64,000 nt of DNA from Thermobifida alba (GTDB lineage: Bacteria; Actinomycetota; Actinomycetes; Streptosporangiales; Streptosporangiaceae). Shown in pieces: positions 49,973 to 61,198 of the stretch. Both the position numbers and the translations under genes were made by a program. The notes under the pieces were generated by a model, which was given only the letters and a program-made list of their open reading frames with translations, was not told the origin of the DNA and searched no databases. Position 1 is the first letter of the stretch, and each line of letters starts with the position of its first letter. The stretch lies in NCBI RefSeq assembly GCF_023208015.1, contig NZ_CP051627.1, positions 4,136,422-4,200,421 on the forward strand, in the 5' to 3' direction.

Positions 49973-50324
49973 CGCCCGCGGCCTCCCAACGTGATGTCGT
50001 GTCCTGGTGTGCGGCCACACCAGGGATCCACTCAATGTTACTAGCGAGTAATACCCGACGGGTCAACACTCCGCCGGCCCCGCCGGTTGACCGACCGGGC
50101 GGGATGGCTGGTTGTCAAGGTTAGTGAAGAGGGTATGCGGCCTCTTCGGGTGGGTAGCCGGTCCGGGGGAGGCGCCGCGGTCCCGGTGCGGCCTCGGGGT
50201 TTCCCTGAGGGGCGGGCCAAGGCTTCCCCGGGGATGTCCCTGAACCGGGGTGATCTGGGAGGAGAAGTCGCGATCACCGGGAACAACCGGTGTGTCTCCT
50301 GCGTTGTCCTGGGTGCGAATGAAA

Positions 50325-50345
50325 CTTGAGTCAGGTCGACTCAAT
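50325..50345. promoter_or_regulatory. HAIR element (HspR operator) upstream of dnaK
   Basis: CTTGAGT at 50325-50331, seven bases, then ACTCAAT at 50339-50345: 13 of 14 bases match the HspR consensus CTTGAGT-N7-ACTCAAG. It lies just upstream of the dnaK -35 box and the hspR gene is in the same operon. Confidence 0.9.
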
Positions 50346-50349
50346 TGAT

Positions 50350-50379
50350 TTGACAGTGAGTCCGTCCCGAAGCAATATT
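50350..50379 (+). promoter_or_regulatory. dnaK operon promoter
   Basis: TTGACA at 50350-50355 matches the consensus -35, with a weak AT-rich -10 near 50373-50379 (CAATATT) at 17-18 bp spacing. Transcription would begin around 50386, about 30 nt before the dnaK ATG. Confidence 0.7.
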
Positions 50380-50416
50380 GCGTTAGACAGGCTCAACTTT
50401 GACGGAGGAAGCACTC

Positions 50417-52258
<1,842 letters not shown>

Positions 52259-52287
52259 GACCGGCTCTGGATGAGGAGGCGTAGCTA

Positions 52288-53028
52288 ATGGCGCTGCCGG
52301 AGAACGAGCACAGCAAAGAGCAGGAGGGGCCGGTGATCCGCGACAACCGGCGCATCGACCCCGAGACCGGCGAGCCGCGCGTCCCGGAGGGGACGGCCGA
52401 GGAGTCCTCCCCGGACTCCGAGGCCGCGGCCGCCGAGCCCACCGAGGCGCAGGCGCCCGCCGAGAACGACGCGGAGCTGGAGCGGCTGCGGCAGGAGGTC
52501 GCGGAACGCACCGACGACCTCAAGCGGCTGCAGGCCGAGTACGTCAACTACCGCCGACGGGTCGACCGGGACCGGGCCGCGGTGCGGGAGCAGGCGCTCG
52601 CCCAGGTCCTCACCGAGCTGCTGCCGGTCCTGGACGACATCGGCCGGGCCCGCGCGCACAACGAACTGGTCGGCGGCTTCAAGTCGGTGGGCGAGGCGCT
52701 GGAGTCCCTGGTCTCCCGGATGGGGCTGAAGAAGTACGGGGAGAAGGGCGACGAGTTCGACCCGACCGTCCACGAGGCCCTGACCATGGTGCCCTCGGCC
52801 GACGTGACCGTCCCGACCATCGTCGAGGTGTTCCAACCGGGGTACCTCATGGGTGAGCGGGTGGTCCGCCCGGCCCGCGTGGTCGTGGCCGGCCCCACCG
52901 AGGAGGACGCGGGCGCCTCCACGGAGGAGGCCGCAACCGAAGAGGCGCCCGCGGCGTCCGAGCCGACGGGGACGTCCGACACGTCGGACCGGTCCGACGA
53001 AGACGAGAAGACCGCGGGCGACGAGTAG
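52288..53028 (+). CDS. grpE: nucleotide exchange factor GrpE
   Basis: 246 residues: an acidic disordered N-terminus, a coiled coil (ELERLRQEVAERTDDLKRLQ), the GrpE core (YVNYRRRVDRDRAAVREQAL, LLPVLDDIGRAR) and the beta-wing VVRPARVVVAG, followed by an unusually long acidic Glu/Thr/Ser tail of about 40 residues. It drives ADP release from DnaK. GAGGAGG precedes the ATG. Confidence 0.96.
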   Translation: MALPENEHSKEQEGPVIRDNRRIDPETGEPRVPEGTAEESSPDSEAAAAEPTEAQAPAENDAELERLRQEVAERTDDLKRLQAEYVNYRRRVDRDRAAVREQALAQVLTELLPVLDDIGRARAHNELVGGFKSVGEALESLVSRMGLKKYGEKGDEFDPTVHEALTMVPSADVTVPTIVEVFQPGYLMGERVVRPARVVVAGPTEEDAGASTEEAATEEAPAASEPTGTSDTSDRSDEDEKTAGDE

Positions 53029-53118
53029 CGCGAGCGGTAGGAAGCCGTGTCCCGGGCCGCGGCCCGGGACACGCGACCCATCCACCACCTGAGCACGGAG
53101 CGGGAGAAGCAGACGTCG

Positions 53119-54258
53119 ATGAGCACCAAGGACTACCTGGAGAAGGACTACTACAAGGTCCTCGGAGTCTCAAAGACGGCCACCGCGGACGAGATCAGGA
53201 GTGCCTACCGCAAGCTCGCACGCAAGTACCACCCCGACGCCAACAAGGGCGACGCCGAGGCCGAGAGCCGGTTCAAGGACATCTCCGAGGCGTACAGCGT
53301 CCTGTCCGACGAGAAGCGCCGCAAGGAGTACGACGAGGCCCGGTCGCTGTTCGGCGGCGCCTACCGGCCCGGCGGGGGCGGCGTCGGCGACTTCCACCTC
53401 GGCGACCTGTTCGGCCAGACCGCGGCCAGCGGCGGCGAGCGGCTCACCGACCTGTTCGGCGGGCTGTTCGGCGGCCGCGGCCGCTCCAGCCAGTCCCGGC
53501 GCGGCGCCGACCTGGAGACCGAGACCACACTCAGCTTCACCGAGGCGGTCAAGGGCACCACCACGACCTTCACACTGACCACCACGGCCTCGTGTCCCAC
53601 CTGCCGGGGCACCGGAGCCAAGCCCGGGACCACCCCGCGGGTCTGCCCCAAGTGCGCGGGCACCGGACACGAGAGCACCAACCTCGGCGGCTTCTCCCTG
53701 TCGGAACCGTGCAGCCTGTGCAAGGGCCGCGGCTTCCTCGCCGACGACCCGTGCACCACCTGCTCCGGCTCCGGGAACGTGAAGAGCACCCGCACCGTGC
53801 AGGCCCGCATCCCCGCGGGCGTGTCCGACGGCCAGAAGATCCGGCTGCGGGGCAAGGGCGAACCGGGGGAGCGCGGCGGCCCCGCCGGCGACCTGCTGGT
53901 GACGGTCCGGGTCACCCCGCATCCCGTGTTCGGCCGATCCGGGGACAACCTCACCGTCACCGTCCCGGTGACCTTCCCCGAGGCCGTGCTGGGCGCGGAG
54001 GTGCGCGTACCCACCCTGGGCGGACTGCCCGTCACCGTGAAGATTCCGCCGGGCACCCGCAACGGGCGCGTGCTGCGCGTCCGCGGCAAGGGCGCCCCCC
54101 GGCGCGACGGAACGACCGGAGACCTGCTGGTGACCGTCGAGGTGGCGGTGCCGCAGAATCTCAACAGAGAGGCGCGGGAGGCGCTGGAGCGGTTCCGGGC
54201 CGCCACAGCCGACCACGACCCGCGCGCCGACCTGGAAGCTCGGGCGAAGGGGGCGTGA
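53119..54258 (+). CDS. dnaJ: molecular chaperone DnaJ (type I)
   Basis: 379 residues: J domain with the HPD motif ([11 protein letters not shown]), a Gly/Phe-rich linker ([20 protein letters not shown]), four zinc-finger CxxCxGxG repeats ([32 protein letters not shown]) and the C-terminal substrate domain. It delivers clients to DnaK. ATG 53119 is chosen because the J domain begins eight residues later. It ends 5 bp before hspR. Confidence 0.96.
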   Translation: MSTKDYLEKDYYKVLGVSKTATADEIRSAYRKLARKYHPDANKGDAEAESRFKDISEAYSVLSDEKRRKEYDEARSLFGGAYRPGGGGVGDFHLGDLFGQTAASGGERLTDLFGGLFGGRGRSSQSRRGADLETETTLSFTEAVKGTTTTFTLTTTASCPTCRGTGAKPGTTPRVCPKCAGTGHESTNLGGFSLSEPCSLCKGRGFLADDPCTTCSGSGNVKSTRTVQARIPAGVSDGQKIRLRGKGEPGERGGPAGDLLVTVRVTPHPVFGRSGDNLTVTVPVTFPEAVLGAEVRVPTLGGLPVTVKIPPGTRNGRVLRVRGKGAPRRDGTTGDLLVTVEVAVPQNLNREAREALERFRAATADHDPRADLEARAKGA

Positions 54259-54263
54259 GAACC

Positions 54264-54698
54264 ATGAACGACGCCACGTTCGGCGACGACACTCCCGTCT
54301 ACGTCATCTCGGTCGCGGCGGAGCTGTCGGGACTCCACCCGCAGACCCTGCGCCAGTACGACCGGCTCGGACTGGTGAGTCCGGGGCGTACGGCGGGCCG
54401 CGGCCGACGCTACTCGATGCGCGACATCCAGATGCTGCGCGAGGTGCAGCGCCTGTCCCAGGAGGAGGGCATCAACCTCGCGGGGATCAAGCGGATCCTG
54501 GAGTTGCAGCGTGAGGTGGCCGAGCTGCGCGAGCACATCTTCCACCTGCACAACGAACTGAACGCGGCGCGCTCCGCCGTGGCCCGGCGCGCCACCAGCG
54601 CCCGGCCCTCCGGAGGCGGCGGTGAACTGATCCCGGTCCACCGCACCCGCGTCACCATCTTCAACCACACCACGACCCAGCCCCCCGAGACGCAGTAG
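54264..54698 (+). CDS. hspR: heat-shock repressor HspR (MerR family)
   Basis: 144 residues: a MerR-type winged helix (YVISVAAELSGLHPQTLRQY, DRLGLVSPGRTAGRGRRYSM) and a coiled dimerisation region (LELQREVAELREHIFHLHNE). HspR binds HAIR elements with DnaK as corepressor, making the operon self-limiting. It starts 5 bp after dnaJ and the operator is present upstream of dnaK. The hydrophobic tail motif is modified to VTIFNHTT. Confidence 0.96.
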   Translation: MNDATFGDDTPVYVISVAAELSGLHPQTLRQYDRLGLVSPGRTAGRGRRYSMRDIQMLREVQRLSQEEGINLAGIKRILELQREVAELREHIFHLHNELNAARSAVARRATSARPSGGGGELIPVHRTRVTIFNHTTTQPPETQ

Positions 54699-54699
54699 C

Positions 54700-54726
54700 A
54701 GCCCGGGCCGCCCCAGGCCCCGGGCT
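54700..54726. terminator. weak hairpin between hspR and clpB
   Basis: An 8-bp GC stem (54700-54707 with 54719-54726) lies directly after hspR. It may attenuate read-through into clpB. Confidence 0.4.
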
Positions 54727-54790
54727 CCCTCGGGCCGTCGGCTGGTCAGCGCATACGTCTCACTGTTCTGTGCCTTGAAGGGGCGGCAAA

Positions 54791-57397
54791 ATGGACTACA
54801 AGCTCACCAGGAAGAGCCAGGAGGCGCTGTCGGCGGCGATCCGGAGGGCCACCGCGGACGGAAGCCCGCAGGTCGAACCGGTGCACCTGCTCTCCGCTCT
54901 GGTCGGCCAGGCCGAGGGGGTGGTGCGTCCCCTGCTCAAGGAGGTGGGCGCCGATCCCGGCAGACTCACCTCCCGGGTGGAGGAGGCGATCGCCGCGCTT
55001 CCCCGGGCGTCGGGATCCACGGTCAGCGCGCCGGCGAGCTCCCGGCAGCTCATCGTCTCGCTGAACACCGCGGCGCAGCGCGCCAAACAGCTGGAGGACG
55101 AGTACGTCTCCACCGAGCACCTGCTGGTCGGGCTGGCGACCGACGGCGGCACGGCCGCGACCCTGCTGCGGGAGGCGGGCGCCACACCGGAGGCGCTGCT
55201 GGAGGCGTTCGAGCGGGTCCGCGGCAGCGCCCGCGTCACCTCGGAGACCCCCGAGGACACCTACCAGGCGCTGGAGAAGTACGGGGTGGACCTCACCCAG
55301 CGCGCCCGCGACGGCGAGCTGGACCCGGTGATCGGCCGTGACGCGGAGATCCGCCGGGTGGTGCAGGTGCTGTCGCGGCGCACCAAGAACAACCCGGTGC
55401 TCATCGGCGAGCCCGGTGTGGGCAAGACCGCGGTCGTGGAGGGGCTCGCCCAGCGCATCGTCGCCGGCGACGTCCCCGAGTCGCTGCGCGACAAGCGGCT
55501 CATCTCGCTGGACCTGCCCGCGATGGTGGCGGGCGCGAAGTACCGGGGCGAGTTCGAGGAGCGGCTCAAGGCCGTCCTCAACGAGATCAAGCAGAGCAAC
55601 GGGCAGATCATCACGTTCATCGACGAGCTGCACACCGTGGTCGGCGCGGGCGCGGCCGAGGGCGCGATGGACGCGGGCAACATGCTCAAGCCGATGCTGG
55701 CCCGCGGCGAGCTGCGCATGGTCGGCGCGACCACCCTGGACGAGTACCGCGAGCGCATCGAGAAGGACCCGGCGCTGGAGCGGAGGTTCCAGCAGGTGAT
55801 GGTCGGCGAGCCGTCGGCCGCCGACACCATCGCGATCCTGCGCGGGCTCAAGGGCCGCTACGAGGCGCACCACAAGGTGCAGATCGCCGACTCGGCGCTG
55901 GTGGCGGCGGCCACCCTGTCCGACCGCTACATCACCGCCAGGTTCCTGCCGGACAAGGCCATCGACCTGATCGACGAGGCGGCGTCGCGGCTGCGCATGG
56001 AGATCGACTCCCGGCCGGTGGAGATCGACGAGCTGCAGCGCGTGGTGGACCGCCTCAAGATGGAGGAGATGGCGCTGAGCAAGGAGTCCGACTCCGCCTC
56101 CAAGCAGCGGCTGGAGCGGCTGCGCGCCGATCTCGCCGACCGGCAGGAGCAGCTCAGCGCGCTGGTCGCCCGCTGGGAGCAGGAGAAGGCCGGACTCAAC
56201 CGGGTCGGCGAGCTCAAGGAGCAGCTGGACGAGCTGCGGGGCCAGGCCGAACGCGCCCAGCGTGACGGTGACTTCGAGGAGGCCTCCCGGCTGATGTACG
56301 GGGAGATCCCGCAGCTGGAGCGGCAGTTGGCGGAGGCCGCGTCCGAGGAGGGCTCGGCCGAGCGGCAGGCCACGATGGTCAAGGAGGAGGTCGGCGCCGA
56401 CGACGTGGCCGACGTGGTGTCGTCGTGGACCGGCATCCCCGTGGGCCGGCTGATGGAGGGCGAGACCGCCAAGCTGCTGCGCATGGAGGAGGAGCTCGGA
56501 CGGCGCCTCATCGGGCAGCGGCGCGCGGTGGCCGCGGTCTCCGACGCGGTGCGCCGGGCGCGCGCCGGGATCTCCGACCCCGACCGGCCCACCGGTTCCT
56601 TCCTGTTCCTCGGGCCCACGGGCGTGGGCAAGACGGAGCTGGCGAAGGCGCTCGCGGAGTTCCTGTTCGACGACGAGCGCGCGATCGTGCGCCTCGACAT
56701 GAGCGAGTACGCCGAGAAGCACTCGGTGGCCCGCCTGGTGGGCGCGCCCCCCGGGTACGTCGGCTACGAGGAGGGCGGCCAGCTCACCGAGGCGGTGCGG
56801 CGGCGCCCCTACACGGTGGTGCTGCTGGACGAGGTGGAGAAGGCGCACATCGAGGTCTTCGACACCCTGCTCCAGGTCCTCGACGACGGTCGGCTCACCG
56901 ACGGGCAGGGCCGCCGCGTGGACTTCCGCAACACCCTCCTGATCCTGACCTCCAACCTGGGGTCGCAGTTCCTGATCGACCCCACGCTGGACGAGGCCCA
57001 GCGGCAGGACAAGGTCATGCAGGTGGTGCGGAGCACCTTCAAGCCGGAGTTCCTGAACCGGCTGGACGACGTGATCGTGTTCGACGCGCTGTCCACCGAC
57101 GAGCTGACCAAGATCGTCGACCTGCAGGTGGACCGGCTGGCCCGGCGGCTGGCGGACCGGCGGCTGAAGCTGGAGGTCACCCCGGCGGCCCGCGAGTGGC
57201 TGGCGCTGACCGGCTACGACCCGCTCTACGGTGCCCGTCCGCTGCGCCGGCTGGTGCAGACCGCCATCGGCGACCCGCTGGCCCGTGAACTGCTGTCGGG
57301 TGAACTCGTCGAGGGCGACACCGTCCGCGTGGACCTGAACGAGTCCGCGGACGCGCTGTCGGTGGGCCGGGCGGAGGACGCCGTGTCCACCGGGTGA
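54791..57397 (+). CDS. clpB: disaggregase ClpB (Hsp100)
   Basis: 868 residues. An N-terminal Clp domain, first AAA domain with Walker [19 protein letters not shown], the long coiled-coil middle domain (residues about 415-520), and a second AAA domain with [17 protein letters not shown] and [14 protein letters not shown]. It resolubilises aggregates with DnaK. AAGGGG lies before the ATG at 54791. It follows hspR by 92 bp; no separate HAIR site is clear upstream, so it may be read from the dnaK promoter or regulated differently. Confidence 0.97.
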   Translation: MDYKLTRKSQEALSAAIRRATADGSPQVEPVHLLSALVGQAEGVVRPLLKEVGADPGRLTSRVEEAIAALPRASGSTVSAPASSRQLIVSLNTAAQRAKQLEDEYVSTEHLLVGLATDGGTAATLLREAGATPEALLEAFERVRGSARVTSETPEDTYQALEKYGVDLTQRARDGELDPVIGRDAEIRRVVQVLSRRTKNNPVLIGEPGVGKTAVVEGLAQRIVAGDVPESLRDKRLISLDLPAMVAGAKYRGEFEERLKAVLNEIKQSNGQIITFIDELHTVVGAGAAEGAMDAGNMLKPMLARGELRMVGATTLDEYRERIEKDPALERRFQQVMVGEPSAADTIAILRGLKGRYEAHHKVQIADSALVAAATLSDRYITARFLPDKAIDLIDEAASRLRMEIDSRPVEIDELQRVVDRLKMEEMALSKESDSASKQRLERLRADLADRQEQLSALVARWEQEKAGLNRVGELKEQLDELRGQAERAQRDGDFEEASRLMYGEIPQLERQLAEAASEEGSAERQATMVKEEVGADDVADVVSSWTGIPVGRLMEGETAKLLRMEEELGRRLIGQRRAVAAVSDAVRRARAGISDPDRPTGSFLFLGPTGVGKTELAKALAEFLFDDERAIVRLDMSEYAEKHSVARLVGAPPGYVGYEEGGQLTEAVRRRPYTVVLLDEVEKAHIEVFDTLLQVLDDGRLTDGQGRRVDFRNTLLILTSNLGSQFLIDPTLDEAQRQDKVMQVVRSTFKPEFLNRLDDVIVFDALSTDELTKIVDLQVDRLARRLADRRLKLEVTPAAREWLALTGYDPLYGARPLRRLVQTAIGDPLARELLSGELVEGDTVRVDLNESADALSVGRAEDAVSTG

Positions 57398-57417
57398 GGG
57401 GCGGCCTGAGGACCACG

Positions 57418-57449
57418 GGGGGCGGCGGCGCGGCAGCGCCGCCGCCCCC
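57418..57449 (+). terminator. 14-bp perfect hairpin after clpB
   Basis: Arms 57418-57431 and 57436-57449 pair perfectly around a 4-nt loop, 20 bp past the clpB stop. Confidence 0.85.
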
Positions 57450-57639
57450 GGTCGTGTCCGCGCCGCGGCCCGCGGGCACCTGAAAACGGGAATCGAATCG
57501 GTTTCTCTTGTGGTGCTGGAGGGGCAGGATTCCTTCTCTGCGAAAAATGGATGATTTGTCCTTTATTCGTAGAAAGTTATAGTCAGCGTGCGGCTGATGC
57601 TTTTGCTGCGTCAGCGCATGTCAAGAACGGAGTCCCCTC

Positions 57640-57843
57640 ATGGAGAAGCAGGTCCCCTGGCACCACGACAACGCCAAGGTCGGGCCTTTCACCGGCCTGA
57701 TGGCCGCAGCCGCCCTTGCCGCTTCCTTCCTGGTGCAGAAGTTCTCCTGGTACGTGTCCCCCGTCCTCCTGGTGGCCATCGCGGCCACCCTGTGGGGCCT
57801 CTACCGGATCTCGGCCAACGCCAAGGCGCAGAAGAACTCCTGA
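57640..57843 (+). CDS. small membrane protein
   Basis: 67 residues with two hydrophobic segments (FTGLMAAAALAASFLVQKFS, YVSPVLLVAIAATLWGLYRI) and a polar tail. GGAG lies about nine bases before the ATG. The 5' region (57490-57600) is AT-rich and probably carries its promoter. No family is recognised. Confidence 0.65.
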   Translation: MEKQVPWHHDNAKVGPFTGLMAAAALAASFLVQKFSWYVSPVLLVAIAATLWGLYRISANAKAQKNS

Positions 57844-58249
57844 CGACGCGGGCCGCTCGCCGTTGACCGCTGATGAGGGGAAGTGGTCGACACCGCGGGA
57901 ACGCGGATCCGGTCCGGGGGTGTAAGGGGAGGGCGGGATGTTCCGCCGGGACCCCGGGACGGACCGCGGCGGGAGGGCGGGCGGAGAGGGCACGGCCGCC
58001 CCGGGACGTCGTCCCGGGGCGGCCGAACCGTTTCCGGCACGGTGGCGGCGCCTGCCGGAGGGAGAGGGAGGAGGCCGCGCGGCGGGGTGGAGGGGGCCGT
58101 CCGGCGCGGCCCGTCCGCCGGAAGTGCTGTACTGGTGGTGACCGGGGCGTACCACCGGCGGCGTGCGGTCCTCTCGTCGCAGGCCCGCCCCGGGACGCCG
58201 TACGCCGCGGCGACGAGGAGAGCACGGATCATGGGGGGAGTACGCGGCC
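57844..58249. other. 400-bp gap, no supported gene
   Basis: Frames here are Arg/Gly/Pro-rich shadows. The region must carry the promoter of the winged-helix regulator; no clear box was found. Confidence 0.5.
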
Positions 58250-58558
58250 ATGACGCATCCGCGCAAGTCGCTCGACGAGGTCATCCACGCCCCGGTGCGG
58301 TTCTCCATCATGGCCGCCCTGGCCGCGGTGGAGTCGGCGGACTTCAAGACCGTGCGCGAGGCCGTGGAGGTCACCGACTCGACGCTGTCCAAGCAGGTCT
58401 CCACCCTGGAGGGCGCCGGCTACGTCCAGGTGCGCAAGACGTTCGTCGGCAAGCGGCCGCGCACCTACCTGTCCCTCACCAAGGAGGGGCGGCGCGCGCT
58501 CACACGCCACATCAACGCGCTGAAGGAGATCGCGGCGGGGGCGGTCGAGACGCCCTGA
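58250..58558 (+). CDS. winged-helix (MarR/PadR-like) transcriptional regulator
   Basis: 102 residues, one DNA-binding domain: RKSLDEVIHAPVRFSIMAAL, then ADFKTVREAVEVTDSTLSKQ, VSTLEGAGYVQVRKTFVGKR and PRTYLSLTKEGRRALTRHI. The ATG at 58250 follows GGGGGGAG. It lies 54 bp before a strong inverted repeat and upstream of an ABC exporter on the same strand, so it probably represses that exporter. Ligand unknown. Confidence 0.88.
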   Translation: MTHPRKSLDEVIHAPVRFSIMAALAAVESADFKTVREAVEVTDSTLSKQVSTLEGAGYVQVRKTFVGKRPRTYLSLTKEGRRALTRHINALKEIAAGAVETP

Positions 58559-58611
58559 CCCCGTCTTCGCGGCCCGTCCGCGCCCGTCACCCGGGCCGGT
58601 CGGGCTTTCTT

Positions 58612-58650
58612 ATTGGCATGTACTTGCCAATCTGGAAAGTACATGCCAAT
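58612..58650. promoter_or_regulatory. inverted-repeat operator upstream of the ABC exporter
   Basis: A 14-bp perfect inverted repeat (58612-58625 with 58637-58650), spaced by 11 bp, contains a nested dyad TTGGCA-N6-TGCCAA at 58613-58630. It sits between the winged-helix gene and the exporter, in an AT-rich stretch that also holds the -35/-10 region. Confidence 0.7.
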
Positions 58651-58721
58651 CTTGAGAAAACATCCGATAAGGAAAGTAGTTCCGCGCCTCGGCGTGGCAG
58701 ACGACGGGAGGGCCGTTGCCC

Positions 58722-59686
58722 ATGACGCCGACCGGCCCCGCGGTGGTCATCGAGAAACTGGTCAAGCGCTACCCCGGCCCCGGAGGCGGAGTCACCGCCG
58801 TGGCCGGGATCGACCTCACGATCGCCGACGGAGAGATCTTCGGACTGCTCGGACCGAACGGTGCGGGCAAGACCACCACCATCGAGACCCTGGTGGGACT
58901 GCGCAGGCCGACCGAGGGCACGGTGCGCGTCCTGGGCCTCGACCCGGTCCGGCAGCGTGCGGAGGTCCGCCGCGTCGTGGCCGTCCAGCCCCAGCAGGCG
59001 TCGGTGTTCGAGTTCCAGACCGTCGCGGAGCTGCTGCACTTCTGGGCCTCCTGCCACCCCGACCCCGCCGACCCCGAGGAGATCATCGAGCGGATGGGGC
59101 TGACCGGGTCGCGGGACGTGCGGACGGCCAAGCTCTCCGGCGGACAGCGGCAGCGGCTGCTGGTCGGCACCGCGCTGGTCTCCCGACCCCGGCTGCTCGT
59201 CCTGGACGAGCCGTCCACCGGCATGGACCCCAACTCCCGCGAGGAGCTGTGGGCCGCGGTCCGCGCCCACCGCGACGCCGGGGGGACGGTGCTGCTGTCC
59301 ACCCACTCCATGGAGGAGGCCGAGGCGCTCTGCGACCGCGTCGCCATCGTCGACCGGGGGCGGATCGTCGCCTGCGGACCCCCGAGGAACTGGTGCACGA
59401 GCACGTCCCCGAACAGGAGGTGCTGTTCACCACGGCCTCCGGAAGCGACCTGGCCGGACTCGGGGAACGCGCCGACGTGCTGGAGATGACCACCACCGAG
59501 CTGTCCGGCGGCGACGTCCGGGTGCGGCTGCGCACCCTCGACCCCGACCGCGTCCTCATGGACGTGCTCACCGGCCCGCTGCGCGTGCGCCGCATCCAGA
59601 CCCGGGAGGCCGGACTGGAGGACGTGTTCCGCCGGGTCACCGGACGCTCCTTCGCCGCAGCCGAGAGCCTTGAGGAGGCCGCGTGA
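58722..59686 (+). pseudogene. ABC exporter ATP-binding gene with apparent frameshift
   Basis: The first 220 codons encode a complete nucleotide-binding domain: Walker A LLGPNGAGKTTTIE, signature KLSGGQRQRLLVG, Walker B LLVLDEPSTGMD, H-loop LLSTHSMEEAEALCDR. At 59376-59384 (GGACCCCCG) the homologous reading jumps to the -1 frame, where TPEELVHEHVPEQEVLF and a normal C-terminal domain continue to 59686. The unshifted frame stops at 59491 with a nonsense tail. One missing base explains it; true mutation, assembly error or recoding cannot be separated here. ATG 58722 follows GGGAGGG. The -1 frame end overlaps the permease start, as in an intact operon. Confidence 0.85.
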
Positions 59687-60447
59687 ACACGTCCCTGATG
59701 CGGGAGCTGACCCTGCTGCAGACCCGCGAGTTCGTCCGTGACCGCAGGTACTTCTACTTCGCGCTGATCTTCCCCCTCGGCATGATGGGCCTGTTCCTCG
59801 GGATGGCCCTGCTCTTCCCCGGCGAGCCCGACCCGGAGTTCAGCCTGCGGGGGATCGTCGTGCCGATGGCGATCTTCATGGCCCTCACCAGCGTCGGCTT
59901 CATGGCGACCGCGGCCCCGCTCGCCGCGATGCGCAGCAAGGGGACGCTGCGGCTGCTGGGCACCACCCCGGTGAGCCGGGCCCAGGTGATCCTCAGCCAC
60001 ATGCCCGCCCGGCTGGGGCTGGTGCTGGCCCAGGTGGCGGCCATGCTCGCGGTCGGGGTGGCCGTCGGTGCGGCGGAACTGTCGGCGGTGCCCGCGCTGT
60101 TCGGCGTCAGCCTGCTCGGCCTGGCCATGTTCGGCGCGCTGGGCTACCTGATGGGCGGACTGCTGGCCACCCCGGACGTCGCCGCCAACGTGAGCACCCT
60201 GGTGCAGTTGGCCGCGCTCTTCCTCAGCGGCTTCGTCTTCCCGCTGGACCTGCTGCCCGACCCCGCCGCGCAGGTGCTCCGCTACCTGCCGACGACCTTC
60301 TTCGCGGACCTGATGGCCACGCAGCTGCCCGGAGGAGAGGCGGTGCACCCGGTCTGGCTGTCGGTGACCGTGGTCCTGGCCACGACGGCGGTCTGCATCC
60401 TGCTGGCGGTCCGTACCTTCCGGTGGGACCAGGGCGAGGCCGGCTGA
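59683..60447 (+). CDS. ABC-2 type exporter permease
   Basis: 254 residues with six predicted membrane helices (FYFALIFPLGMMGLFLGMAL, VVPMAIFMALTSVGFMATAA, LGLVLAQVAAMLAVGVAVGA, LAMFGALGYLMGGLLA, LAALFLSGFVFPLDLLP, LSVTVVLATTAVCILLAV). MRSKGTLRLLGTTPVSRAQV is the ABC-2 cytoplasmic motif. The GTG at 59683 overlaps the TGA of the ATPase -1 frame and follows GAGGAGG. Together with the ATPase it forms an exporter of unknown substrate. Confidence 0.9.
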   Translation: MNTSLMRELTLLQTREFVRDRRYFYFALIFPLGMMGLFLGMALLFPGEPDPEFSLRGIVVPMAIFMALTSVGFMATAAPLAAMRSKGTLRLLGTTPVSRAQVILSHMPARLGLVLAQVAAMLAVGVAVGAAELSAVPALFGVSLLGLAMFGALGYLMGGLLATPDVAANVSTLVQLAALFLSGFVFPLDLLPDPAAQVLRYLPTTFFADLMATQLPGGEAVHPVWLSVTVVLATTAVCILLAVRTFRWDQGEAG

Positions 60448-60460
60448 CCGGGAAACCGGG

Positions 60461-60498
60461 ACCTCCCGGGGGCGGAAGGACGACCGCTCCCGGGAGGT
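60461..60498 (+). terminator. hairpin after the ABC permease
   Basis: A 15-bp stem with one G-U pair (60461-60475 with 60484-60498) followed by TT. Confidence 0.75.
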
Positions 60499-60562
60499 TT
60501 CCTGCTGTTCCGCCGAAGAGGAGGACAATGGCTTCCAGGCGCTTCGGCTGGGAGGAGCAGGC

Positions 60563-61084
60563 ATGCGTGCGAGGCAGGTGCCGCGCCGGGACGACGACAC
60601 GCCTCGGCGTCACCACCACGAGTTCACCAACGTCGTGCTGCGTGCGATCACGTGCCAACTGGGCCCCCGGTTCTTCACCCTGGCCAGGGAGAAGCGGCTC
60701 GCCGAGGGGCTGCTCGGCGCGTGGCAGCGCACCGGGGCCGCGCTGCCCGAGGAGCAGCGGCTGCCGTCCGCCGGGCTGACCACGATCTTCACCGTCCGCG
60801 GGACGCTGGAGGCCGCCGTGGTGGTGCTGCCCCAGCCGATGCGGCCGAAGGAGGCGTACCTGGTGTGCGGGACCCGCGGCGACGACCCGTTCCTCGGCCC
60901 GACCGACCCGGACTTCCACGTCCTGGAGGCCGACCGCACGTTCCACGGCAACAGCACCGAGCGCCGGACCCGACTGGTCCGCTGGACCCGCGACGGGCGC
61001 AGCCTCGACCTGGGCGAGGGGCCGCTGCCCGAGGTCGGAGCGGTGCTGGACGCGATCGTCCGGGTGATGTCCATCGGGTCATAG
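60563..61084 (+). CDS. hypothetical protein
   Basis: 173 residues with a His/Arg-rich N-terminus (RRDDDTPRRHHHEFTNVV) followed by a globular region (LRAITCQLGPRFFTLAREKR, LTTIFTVRGTLEAAVVVLPQ). No signal peptide or membrane segment and no family recognised. GGGAGGAG lies before the ATG at 60563. It stands between the ABC exporter and the acyl-CoA dehydrogenase and could belong to either. Confidence 0.6.
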   Translation: MRARQVPRRDDDTPRRHHHEFTNVVLRAITCQLGPRFFTLAREKRLAEGLLGAWQRTGAALPEEQRLPSAGLTTIFTVRGTLEAAVVVLPQPMRPKEAYLVCGTRGDDPFLGPTDPDFHVLEADRTFHGNSTERRTRLVRWTRDGRSLDLGEGPLPEVGAVLDAIVRVMSIGS

Positions 61085-61114
61085 GGCCGTCACCCAGTCC
61101 CCCTGGCACTCCAC

Positions 61115-61144
61115 TACTACCGAGTAGTAACATTGTTTTGTTAC
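61115..61144. promoter_or_regulatory. candidate operator upstream of the acyl-CoA dehydrogenase
   Basis: Two overlapping dyads lie in the 5' region: TACTAC-CGA-GTAGTA at 61115-61129 and GTAACA-N6-TGTTAC at 61127-61144. This resembles sites of TetR-type fatty-acid regulators, but no TetR gene is in the window. Confidence 0.5.
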
Positions 61145-61198
61145 CAGTCAGTAGATCGCTGTGTGTGAACAGCGGTAGTGACACAGCGGAGCGCGGGC

